64,000 nucleotides of DNA from Haliclystus octoradiatus (Eukaryota; Cnidaria; Staurozoa; Stauromedusae; Haliclystidae). The DNA lies in NCBI GenBank assembly GCA_916610825.1, contig OU744449.1, forward strand, positions 16,581,354 through 16,645,353, given 5' to 3'. The position numbers were made by a program, and so were the translations under genes. Shown here in pieces: positions 22,990-36,480 of this stretch. The notes under the pieces are model-generated. The model was not told where the DNA came from. It did no database searches and worked only from the letters and a program-made list of their open reading frames with translations. Every line of letters starts with the position of its first letter. Position 1 is the stretch's first letter.

Positions 22990-25900
22990 TTATTTTTGGT
23001 CATTTTGAATTCTAAAGGGATTTAGGTATTGTTTTTTAATATTTTGAATTCTAAAGGGAATTAAGCATTGTTTTTGGTCTTTTTGAATTCGTAAGGGAAA
23101 TAGGCATTGTTTTTGGTCTTTTTGTATTCCCAAGGGAATTAGGCATTGTTTTTGGTCATTTTGAATTCTCAAGGGATTTAGGCATTGTTTTTTGTCTTTT
23201 TGTATGGTCTTTTTGTATTCCCAAGGGAATTAGGCATTGTTTTTGGTCTTTCTGAATTCCCAAGGGATATAGGCATTGTTTTTGGTCATTTTGAATTCCC
23301 AAGGGAATTAGGCATTGTTTTTGATCATTTTGAATTCTTAAGGGAATTAGGCATTGTTTTTGGCCTTTTTGAATTCCCAAGGCAATTATGCATTGTTTTT
23401 TTGAAATTTTAAATTCCCAAGGGATTCAGGCATTGCTTTTGGTCATTTTGTATTCCCAAGGGAATTAGGCATTGTTTTTGGTCTTTTTGAATTCCAAAGG
23501 GATTTAGGCATTGTTTTTGGTCTTTTTGTATTCCAAAGGGAATTAGGCATTGTTTTTGGTCTTTTTAATTCCCAAGAGAATTAGGCATTGTTTTTGGCCT
23601 TTTTGAATTCCCAAGGGAATTAGGCATTGTTTTTGATCTTTTTGTATTCCAAAGGAAATTAGGCATTGTTTTTGGTCTTTTTTAATTCCCAAGGGAATTA
23701 CGCATTGTTTTTGGCCTTTTTGTATTCCAAAGGGAATTAAGCATTGTTTTTGGTCTTTTTGTATTCCCAAGGGAATTAGGCATCGTTTTTGGTCTTTTTG
23801 TATTCCCAAGGGAATTAGGCATTGTTTTTTGTCTTTTTGAATTCCCAAGGGAATTAGGCATTGGTTTTGGTCTTTTTGTATTCCCAAGGGAATTAGGCAT
23901 TGTTTTTGGTCATTTTGAATTCCCAAGGGAATTAGGCATTGTTTTTGATCATTTTGAATTCTTAAGGGAATTAGGCATTGTTTTTGGCCTTTTTGAATTC
24001 CCAAGGCAATTATGCATTGTTTTTTTGAAATTTTAAATTCCCAAGGGATTCAGGCATTGCTTTTGGTCATTTTGAATTCCAAAGGAAATTAGGCATTGTT
24101 TTTGGTCTTTTTGAATTCCAAAGGGATTTAGGCATTGTTTTTGGTCTTTTTGTATTCCCAAGGGAATTAGGCATTGTTTTTGGTCTTTTTGTATTCCCAA
24201 GGGAATTAGGCATTGTTTTTGGTCTTTTTGTATGGTCTTTTTGTATTCCCAAGGGAATTAGGCATTATTTTTGGTCATTTTGAATTCTAAAGGGAATTAG
24301 GCATTGGTTTTGGTCTTTTTGTATTCCCAAGGGAATTAGGCATTGTTTTTGGTCATTTTGAATTCTCAAGAGATTTAGGCATTGTTTTTGGTCTTTTTGT
24401 ATTCCCAAGGTAATTAGGCAATGTTTTTGGTCTTTTTGTATTCCCAAGGGAATTAGGCATTGTTTTTGGTCTTTTTGTATTCCCAAGGGAATTAGGCGTT
24501 GTTTTTGGTCATTTTGAATTCTCAAGGGATTTAGGCATTGTTTTTTGTCTTTTTGTATGGTCTTTTTGTATTCCCAAGGGAATTAGGCATGGTTTTTGGT
24601 CTTTCTGAATTCCCAAGGGATATAGGCATTGTTTTTGGTCATTTTGAATTCCCAAGGGAATTAGGCATTGTTTTTGATCTTTTTGTATTCCCAAGGTAAT
24701 TAGGCAATGTTTTTGGTCTTTTTGTATTCCCAAGGGAATTAGGCATTGTTTTTGTTTTTTTTGTATTCCCAAGGGAATTAGGCATTGTTTTTGGTCTTTT
24801 TGTATGGTCTTTTGTATTCCCAAGGGAATTAGGCATTATTTTTGGTCATTTTGAATTCTAAAGGGATTTAGGTATTGTTTTTTAATATTTTGAATTCTAA
24901 AGGGAATTAAGCATTGTTTTTGGTCTTTTTGAATTCGTAAGGGAAATAGGCATTGTTTTTGGTCTTTTTGTATTCCCAAGGGAATTAGGCATTGTTTTTG
25001 GTCATTTTGAATTCTCAAGGGATTTAGGCATTGTTTTTTGTCTTTTTGTATGGTCTTTTTGTATTCCCAAGGGAATTAGGCATTGTTTTTGGTCTTTCTG
25101 AATTCCCAAGGGATATAGGCATTGTTTTTGGTCATTTTGAATTCCCAAGGGAATTAGGCATTGTTTTTGATCATTTTGAATTCTTAAGGGAATTAGGCAT
25201 TGTTTTTGGCCTTTTTGAATTCCCAAGGCAATTATGCATTGTTTTTTTGAAATTTTAAATTCCCAAGGGATTCAGGCATTGCTTTTGGTCATTTTGTATT
25301 CCCAAGGAAATTAGGCATTGTTTTTGGTCTTTTTGAATTCCAAAGGGATTTAGGCATTGTTTTTGGTCTTTTTGTATTCCAAAGGGAATTAGGCATTGTT
25401 TTTGGTCTTTTTAATTCCCAAGAGAATTAGGCATTGTTTTTGGCCTTTTTGAATTCCCAAGGGAATTAGGCATTGTTTTTGATCTTTTTGTATTCCAAAG
25501 GAAATTAGGCATTGTTTTTGGTCTTTTTTAATTCCCAAGGGAATTACGCATTGTTTTTGGCCTTTTTGTATTCCAAAGGGAATTAAGCATTGTTTTTGGT
25601 CTTTTTGTATTCCCAAGGGAATTAGGCATCGTTTTTGGTCTTTTTGTATTCCCAAGGGAATTAGGCATTGCTTTTTGTCTTTTTGAATTCCCAAGGGAAT
25701 TAGGCATTGGTTTTGGTCTTTTTGTATTCCCAAGGGAATTAGGCATTGTTTTTGGTCATTTTGAATTCCCAAGGGAATTAGGCATTGTTTTTGATCATTT
25801 TGAATTCTTAAGGGAATTAGGCATTGTTTTTGGCCTTTTTGAATTCCCAAGGCAATTATGCATTGTTTTTTTGAAATTTTAAATTCCCAAGGGATTCAGG

Positions 25901-26530
25901 CATTGCTTTTGGTCATTTTGAATTCCAAAGGAAATTAGGCATTGTTTTTGGTCTTTTTGAATTCCAAAGGGATTTAGGCATTGTTTTTGGTCTTTTTGTA
26001 TTCCCAAGGGAATTAGGCATTGTTTTTGGTCTTTTTGTATTCCCAAGGGAATTAGGCATTGTTTTTGGTCTTTTTGTATGGTCTTTTTGTATTCCCAAGG
26101 GAATTAGGCATTATTTTTGGTCATTTTGAATTCTAAAGGGAATTAGGCATTGGTTTTGGTCTTTTTGTATTCCCAAGGGAATTAGGCATTGTTTTTGGTC
26201 ATTTTGAATTCTCAAGATATTTAGGCATTGTTTTTGGTCTTTTTGTATTCCCAAGGTAATTAGGCAATGTTTTTGGTCTTTTTGTATTCCCAAGGGAATT
26301 AGGCATTGTTTTTGGTCTTTTTGTATTCCCAAGGGAATTAGGCATTGTTTTTGGTCATTTTGAATTCTCAAGGGATTTAGGCATTGTTTTTTGTCTTTTT
26401 GTATGGTCTTTTTGTATTCCCAAGGGAATTAGGCATGGTTTTTGGTCTTTCTGAATTCCCAAGGGATATAGGCATTGTTTTTGGTCATTTTGAATTCCCA
26501 AGGGAATTAGGCATTGTTTTTGATCATTTT
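22990..26530. repeat. 1,846-bp higher-order repeat, two copies
   Basis: About 22990-24680 recurs at 24836-26526 with a constant 1,846-bp offset. The rare GCATGGTTTTT at 24591 reappears at 26437, and the TTACGCATTG variant near 23700 reappears near 25546. A related 1,351-bp offset links 21639-22060 to 22990-23411, and 1,770 bp links 19869 to 21639. These are variants of one parental unit with different numbers of internal monomers. Confidence 0.8.
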
Positions 26531-29500
26531 GAATTCTTAAAGGAATTAGGCATTGTTTTTGGTCTTTTTAATTCCCAAGAGAATTAGGCATTGTTTTTGG
26601 CCTTTTTGAATTCCCAAGGGAATTAGGCATTGTTTTTGATCTTTTTGTATTCCAAAGGAAATTAGGCATTGTTTTTGGTCTTTTTCAATTCCCAATGGAA
26701 TTAGGCATTGTTTTTGGCCTTTTTGTATTCCAAAGGGAATTAAGCATTGTTTTTGGTCTTTTTGTATTCCCAAGAGAATTAGGCATCGTTTTTGGTCTTT
26801 TTGTATTCCCAAGGGAATTAGGCATTGTTTTTTGTCTTTTTGAATTCCCAAGGGAATTAGGCATTGGTTTTGGTCTTTTTGTATTCCCAAGGGAATTAGG
26901 CATTGTTTTTGGTCATTTTGAATTCTCAAGGGATTTAGGCATTGTTTTTGGTCTTTTTGTATTCCCAAGGTAATTAGGCAATGTTTTTGGTCTTTTTGTA
27001 TTCCCAAGGGAATTAGGCATTGTTTTTGGTCTTTTTGTATTCCCAAGGGAATTAGGCATTGTTTTTGGTCATTTTGAATTCTAAAGGGATTTAGGTATTG
27101 TTTTTTAATATTTTGAATTCTAAAGGGAATTAGGCATTGTTTTTGGTCTTTTTGAATTCGTAAGGGAAATAGGCATTGTTTTTGGTCTTTTTGTATTCCC
27201 AAGGGAATTAGGCATTGTTTTTGGTCATTTTGAATTCTCAAGGGATTTAGGCATTGTTTTTTGTCTTTTTGTATGGTCTTTTTGTATTCCCAAAGGAATT
27301 AGGCATTGTTTTTGGTTTTTCTGAATTCCCAAGGGATATAGGCATTGTTTTTGGTCATTTTGAATTCCCAAGGGAATTAGGCATTGTTTTTGATCATTTT
27401 GAATTCTTAAGGGAATTAGGCATTGTTTTTGGCCTTTTTGAATTCCCAAGGCAATTATGCATTGTTTTTTTGAAATTTTAAATTCCCAAGGGATTCAGGC
27501 ATTGCTTTTGGTCATTTTGAATTCCCAAGGAAATTAGGCATTGTTTTTGGTCTTTTTGAATTCCAAAGGGATTTAGGCATTGTTTTTGGTCTTTTTGTAT
27601 TCCAAAGGGAATTAGGCATTGTTTTTGGTCTTTTTAATTCCCAAGAGAATTAGGCATTGTTTTTGGCCTTTTTGAATTCCCAAGGGAATTAGGCATTGTT
27701 TTTGATCTTTTTTTATTCCAAAGGAAATTAGGCATTGTTTTTGGTCTTTTTTAATTCCCAAGGGAATTAGGCATTGTTTTTGGCCTTTTTGTATTCCAAA
27801 GGGAATTAAGCATTGTTTTTGGTCTTTTTGTATTCCCAAGGGAATTAGGCATCGTTTTTGGTCTTTTTGTATTCCCAAGGGAATTAGGCATTGTTTTTTG
27901 TCTTTTTGAATTCCCAAGGGAATTAGGCATTGGTTTTGGTCTTTTTGTATTCATAAGGGAATTAGGCATTGTTTTTGGTCATTTTGAAATCCCAAGGGAA
28001 TTAGGCATTGTTTTTGATCATTTTGAATTCTTAAGGGAATTAGGCATTGTTTTTGGCCTTTTTGAATTCCCAAGGCAATTATGCATTGTTTTTTTGAAAT
28101 TTTAAATTCCCAAGGGATTCAGGCATTGCTTTTGGTCATTTTGAATTCCAAAGGAAATTAGGCATTGTTTTTGGTCTTTTTGAATTCCAAAGGGATTTAG
28201 GCATTGTTTTTGGTCTTTTTGTATTCCCAAGGCAATTAGGCATTGTTTTTGGTCTTTTTGTATTCCCAAGGGAATTAAACATTGTTTTTGGTCTTTTTGT
28301 ATGGTCTTTTTGTATTCCCAAGGGAATTAGGCATTATTTTTGGTCATTTTGAATTCTAAAGGGATTTAGGTATTGTTTTTTAATATTTTGAATTCTAAAG
28401 GGAATTAGGCATTGTTTTTGGTCTTTTTGTATTCCCAAGGGAATTAGGCATTGTTTTTTGTCTTTTTGAATTCCCAAGGGAATTAGGCATTGGTTTTCGT
28501 CTTTTTGTATTCCCAAGGGAATTAGGCATTGTTTTTGGTCATTTTGAATTCTCAAGAGATTTAGGCATTGTTTTTGGTCTTTTTGTATTCCCAAGGTAAT
28601 TAGGCAATGTTTTTGGTCTTTTTGTATTCCCAAGGGAATTAGGCATTGTTTTTGGTCTTTTTGTATTCCCAAGGGAATTAGGCATTGTTTTTGGTCATTT
28701 TGAATTCTCAAGGGATTTAGGCATTGTTTTTTCTCTTTTTGTATGGTCTTTTTGTATACCCAAGGGAATTAGGCATTGTTTTTGGTCTTTCTGAATTCCC
28801 AAGGGATATAGGCATTGTTTTTGGTCATTTTGAATTCCCAAGGGAATTAGGCATTGTTTTTGATCATTTTGAATTCTTAAGGGAATTAGGCATTGTTTTT
28901 GGTCTTTTTAATTCCCAAGAGAATTAGGCATTGTTTTTGGCCTTTTTGAATTCCCAAGGGAATTAGGCATTGTTTTTGATCTTTTTGTATTCCAAAGGAA
29001 ATTAGGCATTGTTTTTGGTCTTTTTCAATTCCCAAGGGAATTAGGCATTGTTTTTGGCCTTTTTGTATTCCAAAGGGAGTTAAGCATTGTTTTTGGTCTT
29101 TTTGTATTCCCAAGAGAATTAGGCATCGTTTTTGGTCTTTTTGTATTCCCAAGGGAATTAGGCATTGTTTTTTGTCTTTTTGAATTCCCAAGGGAATTAG
29201 GCATTGGTTTTGGTCTTTTTGTATTCCCAAGGGAATTAGGCATTGTTTTTGGTCATTTTGAATTCTCAAGGGATTTAGGCATTGTTTTTGGTCTTTTTGT
29301 ATTCCCAAGGTAATTAGGCAATGTTTTTGGTCTTTTTGTATTCCCAAGGGAATTAGGCATTGTTTTTGGTCTTTTTGTATTCCCAAGGGAATTAGGCATT
29401 GTTTTTGGTCTTTTGTATGGTCTTTTTGTATTCCCAAGGGAATTAGGCATTATATTTGGTCATTTTGAATTCTAAAGGGATTTAGGTATTGTTTTTTAAT

Positions 29501-32500
29501 ATTTTGAATTCTAAAGGGAATTAGGCATTGTTTTTGGTCTTTTTGAATTCGTAAGGGAAATAGGCATTGTTTTTGGTCTTTTTGTATTCCCAAGGGAATT
29601 AGGCATTGTTTTTGGTCATTTTGAATTCTAAAAGGATTTAGGCATTGTTTTTTGTCTTTTTGTATGGTCTTTTTGTATTCCCAAGGGAATTAGGCATTGT
29701 TTTTGGTCTTTCTAAATTCCCAAGGGATATAGGCATTGTTTTTGGTCATTTTGAATTCCCAAGGGAATTAGGCATTGTTTTTGATCATTTTGAATTCTTA
29801 AGGGAATTAGGCATTGTTTTTGGCCTTTTTGAATTCCCAAGGCAATTATGCATTGTTTTTTTGAAATTTTAAATTCCCAAGGGATTCAGGCATTGCTTTT
29901 GGTCATTTTGAATTCCCAAGGAAATTAGGCATTGTTTTTGGTCTTTTTGAATTCCAAAGGGATTTAGGCATTGTTTTTGGTCTTTTTGTATTCCAAAGGG
30001 AATTAGGCATTGTTTTTGGTCTTTTTAATTCCCAATAGAATTAGGCATTGTTTTTGGCCTTTTTGAATTCCCAAGGGAATTAGGCATTGTTTTTGATCTT
30101 TTTGTATTCCAAAGGAAGTTAGGCATTGTTTTTGGTCTTTTTTAATTCCCAAGAGAATTAGGCATTGTTTTTGGCCTTTTTGTATTCCAAAGGGAATTAA
30201 GCATTGTTTTTGATCTTTTTGTATTCCCAAGGGAATTAGGCATCGTTTTTGGTCTTTTTGTATTCCCAAGGGAATTAGGCATTGTTTTTTGTCTTTTTGA
30301 ATTCCCAAGGGAATTAGGCATTGGTTTTGGTCTTTTTGTATTCCCAAGGGAATTAGGCATTGTTTTTGGTCATTTTGAATTCCCAAGGGAATTAGGCATT
30401 GTTTTTGATCATTTTGAATTCTTAAGGGAATTAGGCATTGTTTTTGGCCTTTTTGAATTCCCAAGGGAATTAGGCATTGTTTTTGGTCTTTTGTATGGTC
30501 TTTTTGTATTCCCAAGGGAATTAGGCATTATTTTTGGTCATTTTGAATTCTAAAGGGATTTAGGTATTGTTTTTTAATATTTTGAATTCTAAAGGGAATT
30601 AGGCATTGTTTTTGGTCTTTTTGAATTCGTAAGGGAAATAGGCATTGTTTTTGGTCTTTTTGTATTCCCAAGAGAATTAGGCATTGTTTTTGGTCATTTT
30701 GAATTCTAAAGGGATTTAGGCATTGTTTTTGGCCTTTTTGAATTCCCAAGGCAATTATGCATTGTTTTTTTGAAATTTTAAATTCCCAAAGGATTCAGGC
30801 ATTGCTTTTGGTCATTTTGTATTCCCAAGGGAATTAGGCATTGTTTTTGGTCTTTCTGAATTCCCAAGGGATATAGGCATTGTTTTTGGTCATTTTGAAT
30901 TCCCAAGGGAATTAGGCATTGTTTTTGATCATTTTGAATTCTTAAGGGAATTAGGCATTGTTTTTGGTCTTTTTAATTCCCAAGAGAATTAGGCATTGTT
31001 TTTGGCCATTTTGAATTCCCAAGGGAATTAGGCATTGTTTTTGATCTTTTTGTATTCCAAAGGAAATTAGGCATTGTTTTTGGTCTTTTTCAATTCCCAA
31101 GGGAATTAGGCATTGTTTTTGGCCTTTTTGTATTCCAAAGGGAATTAAGCATTGTTTTTGGTCTTTTTGTATTCCCAAGAGAATTAGGCATCGTTTTTGG
31201 TCTTTTTGTATTCCCAAGGGAATTAGGCATTGTTTTTTGTCTTTTTGAATTCCCAAGGGAATTAGGCATTGTTTTTGGTCTTTTTGTATTCCCAAGGTAA
31301 TTAGGCAATGTTTTTGGTCTTTTTGTATTCCCAAGGGAATTAGGCATTGTTTTTGGTCTTTTTGTATTCCCAAGGGAATTAGGCATTGTTTTTGGTCTTT
31401 TTGTATGGTCTTTTTGTATTCCCAAGGGAATTAGGCATTATTTTTGGTCATTTTGAATTCTAAAGGGATTTAGGTATTGTTTTTTAATATTTTGAATTCT
31501 AAAGGGAATTAGGCATTCTTTTTGGTCTTTTTGAATTCGCAAGGGAAATAGGCATTGTTTTTGGTCTTTTTGTATTCCCAAGGGAATTAGGCATTGTTTT
31601 TGGTCATGTTGAATTCTCAAGGGATTTAGGCATTGTTTTTTGTCTTTTTGTATGGTCTTTTTGTATTCCCAAGGGAATTAGGCATTGTTTTTGGTCTTTC
31701 TGAATTCCCAAGGGATATAGGCATTGTTTTTGGTCATTTTGAATTCCCAAGGGAATTAGACATTGTTTTTGATCATTTTGAATTCTTAAGGGAATTAGGC
31801 ATTGTTTTTGGCCTTTTTGAATTCCCAAGGCAATTATGCATTGTTTTTTTGAAATTTTAAATTCCCAAGGGATTCAGGCATTGCTTTTGGTCATTTTGAA
31901 TTCCCAAGGAAATTAGGCATTGTTTTTGGTCTTTTTGAATTCCAAAGGGATTTAGGCATTGTTTTTGGTCTTTTTGTATTCCAAAGGGAATTAGGCATTG
32001 TTTTTGGTCTTTTTAATTCCCAAAAGAATTAGGCATTGTTTTTGGCCTTTTTGAATTCCCAAGGGAATTAGGCATTGTTTTTGATCTTTTTGTATTCCAA
32101 AGGAAATTAGGCATTGTTTTTGGTCTTTTTTAATTCCCAAGGGAATTAGGCATTGTTTTTGGCCTTTTTGTATTCCAAAGGGAATTAAGCATTGTTTTTG
32201 GTCTTTTTGTATTGCCAAGGGAATTAGGCATCGTTTTTGGTCTTTTTGTATTCCCAAGGTAATTAGGCATTGTTTTTTGTCTTTTTGAATTCCCAAGGGA
32301 ATTAGGCATTGGTTTTGGTCTTTTTGTATTCCCAAGGGAATTAGGCATTGTTTTTGGTCATTTTGAATTCTCAAGGGATTTAGGCATTGTTTTTGGTGTT
32401 TTTGTATTCCCAAGGTAATTAGGCAATGTTTTTGGTCTTTTTGTATTCCCAAGGGAATTAGGCATTGTTTTTGGTCTTTTTGTATTCCCAAGGGAATTAG

Positions 32501-33819
32501 GCATTGTTTTTGGTCTTTCTGAATTCCCAAGGGATATAGGCATTGTTTTTTGTCTTTTTGTATTCCCAAGGGAATTAGGCATTGTTTTTGGTCTTTTTAA
32601 TTCCCAAGGGAATTAGGCATTGTTTTTGGCCTTTTTGAATTCCCAAGGGAATTAGGCATTGTTTTTGATCTGTTTGTATTCCAAAGGAAATTAGGCATTG
32701 TTTTTGGTCGTTTTTAATTCCCAAGGGAATTAGGCATTGTTTTTGGCCTTTTTGTATTCCCAAGGGAATTAAGCATTGTTTTGGTCTTTTTGTATTCCCA
32801 AGGGAATTAGGCATCGTTTTTGTTCTTTTTGTATTCCCAAGGGAATTAGGCATTGTTTTTGGTCTTTCTGAATTCCCAAGGGATCTAGGCATTGTTTTTT
32901 GTCTTTTTGTATTCCCAAGGAAATTTGGCATTGTTTTTGATCATTTTGAATTCTCAAGGGAATTAGGCATTGTTTTTGGCCTTTTTGAATTCCCAAGGCA
33001 ATTATGCATTGTTTTTTTGAAATTTTAAATTCCCAAGGGATTCAGGCATTGCTTTTGGTCATTTTGAATTCCCAAGGAAATTTTGCATTGTTTTTGGTCT
33101 TTTTGAATTCCAAAGGGAATTAGGCATTGTTTTTGGTCTTTTTGTATTCCCAAGGGAATTAGGCATTGTTTTTGGTCTTTTTAATTCCCAAGAGAATTAG
33201 GCATTGTTTTTGGCCTTTTTGAATTCCCAAGGGAATTAGGCATTGTTTTTGGTCTTTTTAATTCACAAGGGAATTAGGCATTGTTTTTGGCCTTTTTGAA
33301 TTCCCAAGGGAATTAGGCATTGTTTTTGATCTTTTTGTATTCCAAAGGAAATTAGGCATTGTTTTTGGTCGTTTTTAATTCCCAAGGGAATTAGGCATTG
33401 TTTTTGGCCTTTTTGTATTCCCAAGGGAATTAAGCATTGTTTTGGTCTTTTTGTATTCCCAAGGGAATTAGGCATCGTTTTTGTTCTTTTTGTATTCCCA
33501 AGGGAATTAGGCATTGTTTTTGGTCTTTCTGAATTCCCAAGGGATCTAGGCATTGTTTTTTGTCTTTTTGTATTCCCAAGGAAATTTGGCATTGTTTTTG
33601 ATCATTTTGAATTCTCAAGGGAATTAGGCATTGTTTTTAGCCTTTTTGAATTCCCAAGGCAATTATGCATTGTTTTTTTGAAATTTTAAATTCCCAAGGG
33701 ATTCAGGCATTGCTTTTGGTCATTTTGAATTCCCAAGGAAATTTTGCATTGTTTTTGGTCTTTTTGAATTCCAAAGGGAATTAGGCATTGTTTTTGGTCT
33801 TTTTGTATTCCCAAGGGAA

Positions 33820-34920
33820 TTAGGCATTGTTTTTGGTCTTTTTAATTCCCAAGAGAATTAGGCATTGTTTTTGGCCTTTTTGAATTCCCAAGGGAATTAG
33901 GCATTGTTTTTGATCTTTTTGTATTCCAAAGGAAATTAGGCATTGTTTTTGGTCTTTTTTAATTCCCAAGGGAATTAGGCATTGTTTTTGGCCTTTTTGT
34001 ATTCCCAAGGGAATTAAGCATTGTTTTTGGTCTTTCTGAATTCCCAAGGGATATAGGCATTGTTTTTTGTCTTTTTGTATTCCCAAGGGAATTAGGCATT
34101 GTTTTTGTTCTTTTTAATTCCCAAGGGAATTAGGCATTGCTTTTGGCCTTTTTGAATTCCCAAGGGAATTAGGCATTGTTTTTGATCTTTTTGTATTCCA
34201 AAGGAAATTAGGCATTGTTTTTGGTCTTTTTTAATTCCCAAGGGAATTACGCATTGTTTTTGGCCTTTTTGTATTCCCAAGGGAATTAGGCATTGTTTTT
34301 GGTCATTTTGAATTCTCAAGGGATTTAGGCATTGTTTTTGGTCTTTTTGTATTCCCAAGGGAATTAGGCATTGTTTTTGGTCTTTTTAATTCCCAAGAGA
34401 ATTAGGCATTGTTTTTGGCCTTTTTGAATTCCCAAGGGAATTAGGCATTGTTTTTGATCTTTTTGTATTCCAAAGGAAATTAGGCATTGTTTTTGGTCTT
34501 TTTTAATTCCCAAGGGAATTAGGCATTGTTTTTGGCCTTTTTGTATTCCCAAGGGAATTAAGCATTGTTTTTGGTCTTTCTGAATTCCCAAGGGATATAG
34601 GCATTGTTTTTTGTCTTTTTGTATTCCCAAGGGAATTAGGCATTGTTTTTGTTCTTTTTAATTCCCAAGGGAATTAGGCATTGCTTTTGGCCTTTTTGAA
34701 TTCCCAAGGGAATTAGGCATTGTTTTTGATCTTTTTGTATTCCAAAGGAAATTAGGCATTGTTTTTGGTCTTTTTTAATTCCCAAGGGAATTAGGCATTG
34801 TTTTTGGCCTTTTTGTATTCCCAAAGGAATTAGGCATTGTTTTTGGTCATTTTGAATTCTCAAGGGATTTAGGCATTGTTTTTGATCTTTTTGTATTCCC
34901 AAGGTAATTAGACAATGTTT
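33820..34920. repeat. 544-bp dimeric unit, two copies (272-bp half-units)
   Basis: Four seven-monomer half-units of 272 bp (six 39-mers plus one 38-mer) start near 33820, 34092, 34364 and 34636. Types alternate: units one and three end with the GGGATATA and TTTTTTGTC variants, while units two and four end with the GGTCATTTTG/GGGATTTA variants. The true period is therefore 544 bp. The same alternating set recurs at 37375-38470. Confidence 0.85.
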
Positions 34921-36454
34921 TAGGTCTTTTTGTATTCCCAAGGGAATTAGGCATTGTTTTTGGTCTTTTTGTATTCCCAAGGGAATTAGGCATTGTTTTT
35001 GGTCTTTTTGTATGGTCTTTTTGTATTCCCAAGGGAATTAGGCATTGTGTTTGGTCTTTCTGAATTCCCAAGGAAATTAGGCATCGTTTTTGGTCATTTT
35101 GAATTCTCAAGGGATTTAGGCATTGTTTTTGGTCTTTTTAATTCCCAAGGGAATTAGGCATTGTTTTTGGCCTTTTTGAATTCCCAAGGGAATTAGGCAT
35201 TGTTTTTGATCTTTTTGTATTCCAAAGGAAATTAGGCATTGTTTTTGGTCTTTTTTAATTCCAAATGGAATTAGGCATTGTTTTTGGCCTTTTTGTATTC
35301 CCAAGGGAATTAGGCATTGTTTTTGGTCATTTTGAATTCTCAAGGGATTTAGGCATTGTTTTTGATCTTTTTGTATTCCCAAGGTAATTAGACAATGTTT
35401 TTGGTCTTTTTGTATTCCCAAGGGAATTAGGCATTGTTTTTGGTCTTTTTTAATTCCCAAGGGAATTAGGCATTGTTTTTGGCCTTTTTGTATTCCCAAG
35501 GGAATTAGGCATTGTTTTTGGTCATTTTGAATTCTCAAGGGATTTAGGCATTGTTTTTGATCTTTTTGTATTCCCAAGGTAATTAGACAATGTTTTAGGT
35601 CTTTTTGTATTCCCAAGGGAATTAGGCATTGTTTTTGGTCTTTTTGTATTCCCAAGGGAATTAGGCATTGTTTTTGGTCTTTTTGTATGGTCTTTTTGTA
35701 TTCCCAAGGGAATTAGGCATTGTTTTTGGTCTTTCTGAATTCCCAAGGAAATTAGGCATCGTTTTTGGTCATTTTGAATTCTCAAGGGATTTAGGCATTG
35801 TTTTTGGTCTTTTTAATTCCCAAGGGAATTAGGCATTGTTTTTGGCCTTTTTGAATTCCCAAGGGAATTAGGCATTGTTTTTGATCTTTTTGTATTCCAA
35901 AGGAAATTAGGCATTGTTTTTGGTCTTTTTTAATTCCCAAGGGAATTAGGCATTGTTTTTGGCCTTTTTGTATTCCAAAGGGAATTAAGCATTGTTTTTG
36001 GTCTTTTTGTATTGCCAAGGGAATTAGGCATCGTTTTTGGTCTTTTTGTATTCCCAAGGTAATTAGGCATTGTTTTTTGTCTTTTTGAATTCCCAAGGGA
36101 ATTAGGCATTGGTTTTGGTCTTTTTGTATTCCCAAGGGAATTAGGCATTGTTTTTGGTCATTTTGAATTCTCAAGGGATTTAGGCATTGTTTTTGGTGTT
36201 TTTGTATTCCCAAGGTAATTAGGCAATGTTTTTGGTCTTTTTGTATTCCCAAGGGAATTAGGCATTGTTTTTGGTCTTTTTGTATTCCCAAGGGAATTAG
36301 GCATTGTTTTTGGTCTTTCTGAATTCCCAAGGGATATAGGCATTGTTTTTTGTCTTTTTGTATTCCCAAGGGAATTAGGCATTGTTTTTGGTCTTTTTAA
36401 TTCCCAAGGGAATTAGGCATTGTTTTTGGCCTTTTTGAATTCCCAAGGGAATTA

Positions 36455-36480
36455 GGCATTGTTTTTGATCTGTTTGATTA
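36455..36480. repeat. 26-bp monomer (13-bp deletion)
   Basis: GGCATTGTTTTTGATC followed by TGTTTGATTA: one monomer shortened by 13 bp relative to its duplicate near 32660. It is the only 26-bp monomer I found and mirrors the 13-bp gain in the 52-mers. Confidence 0.85.
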
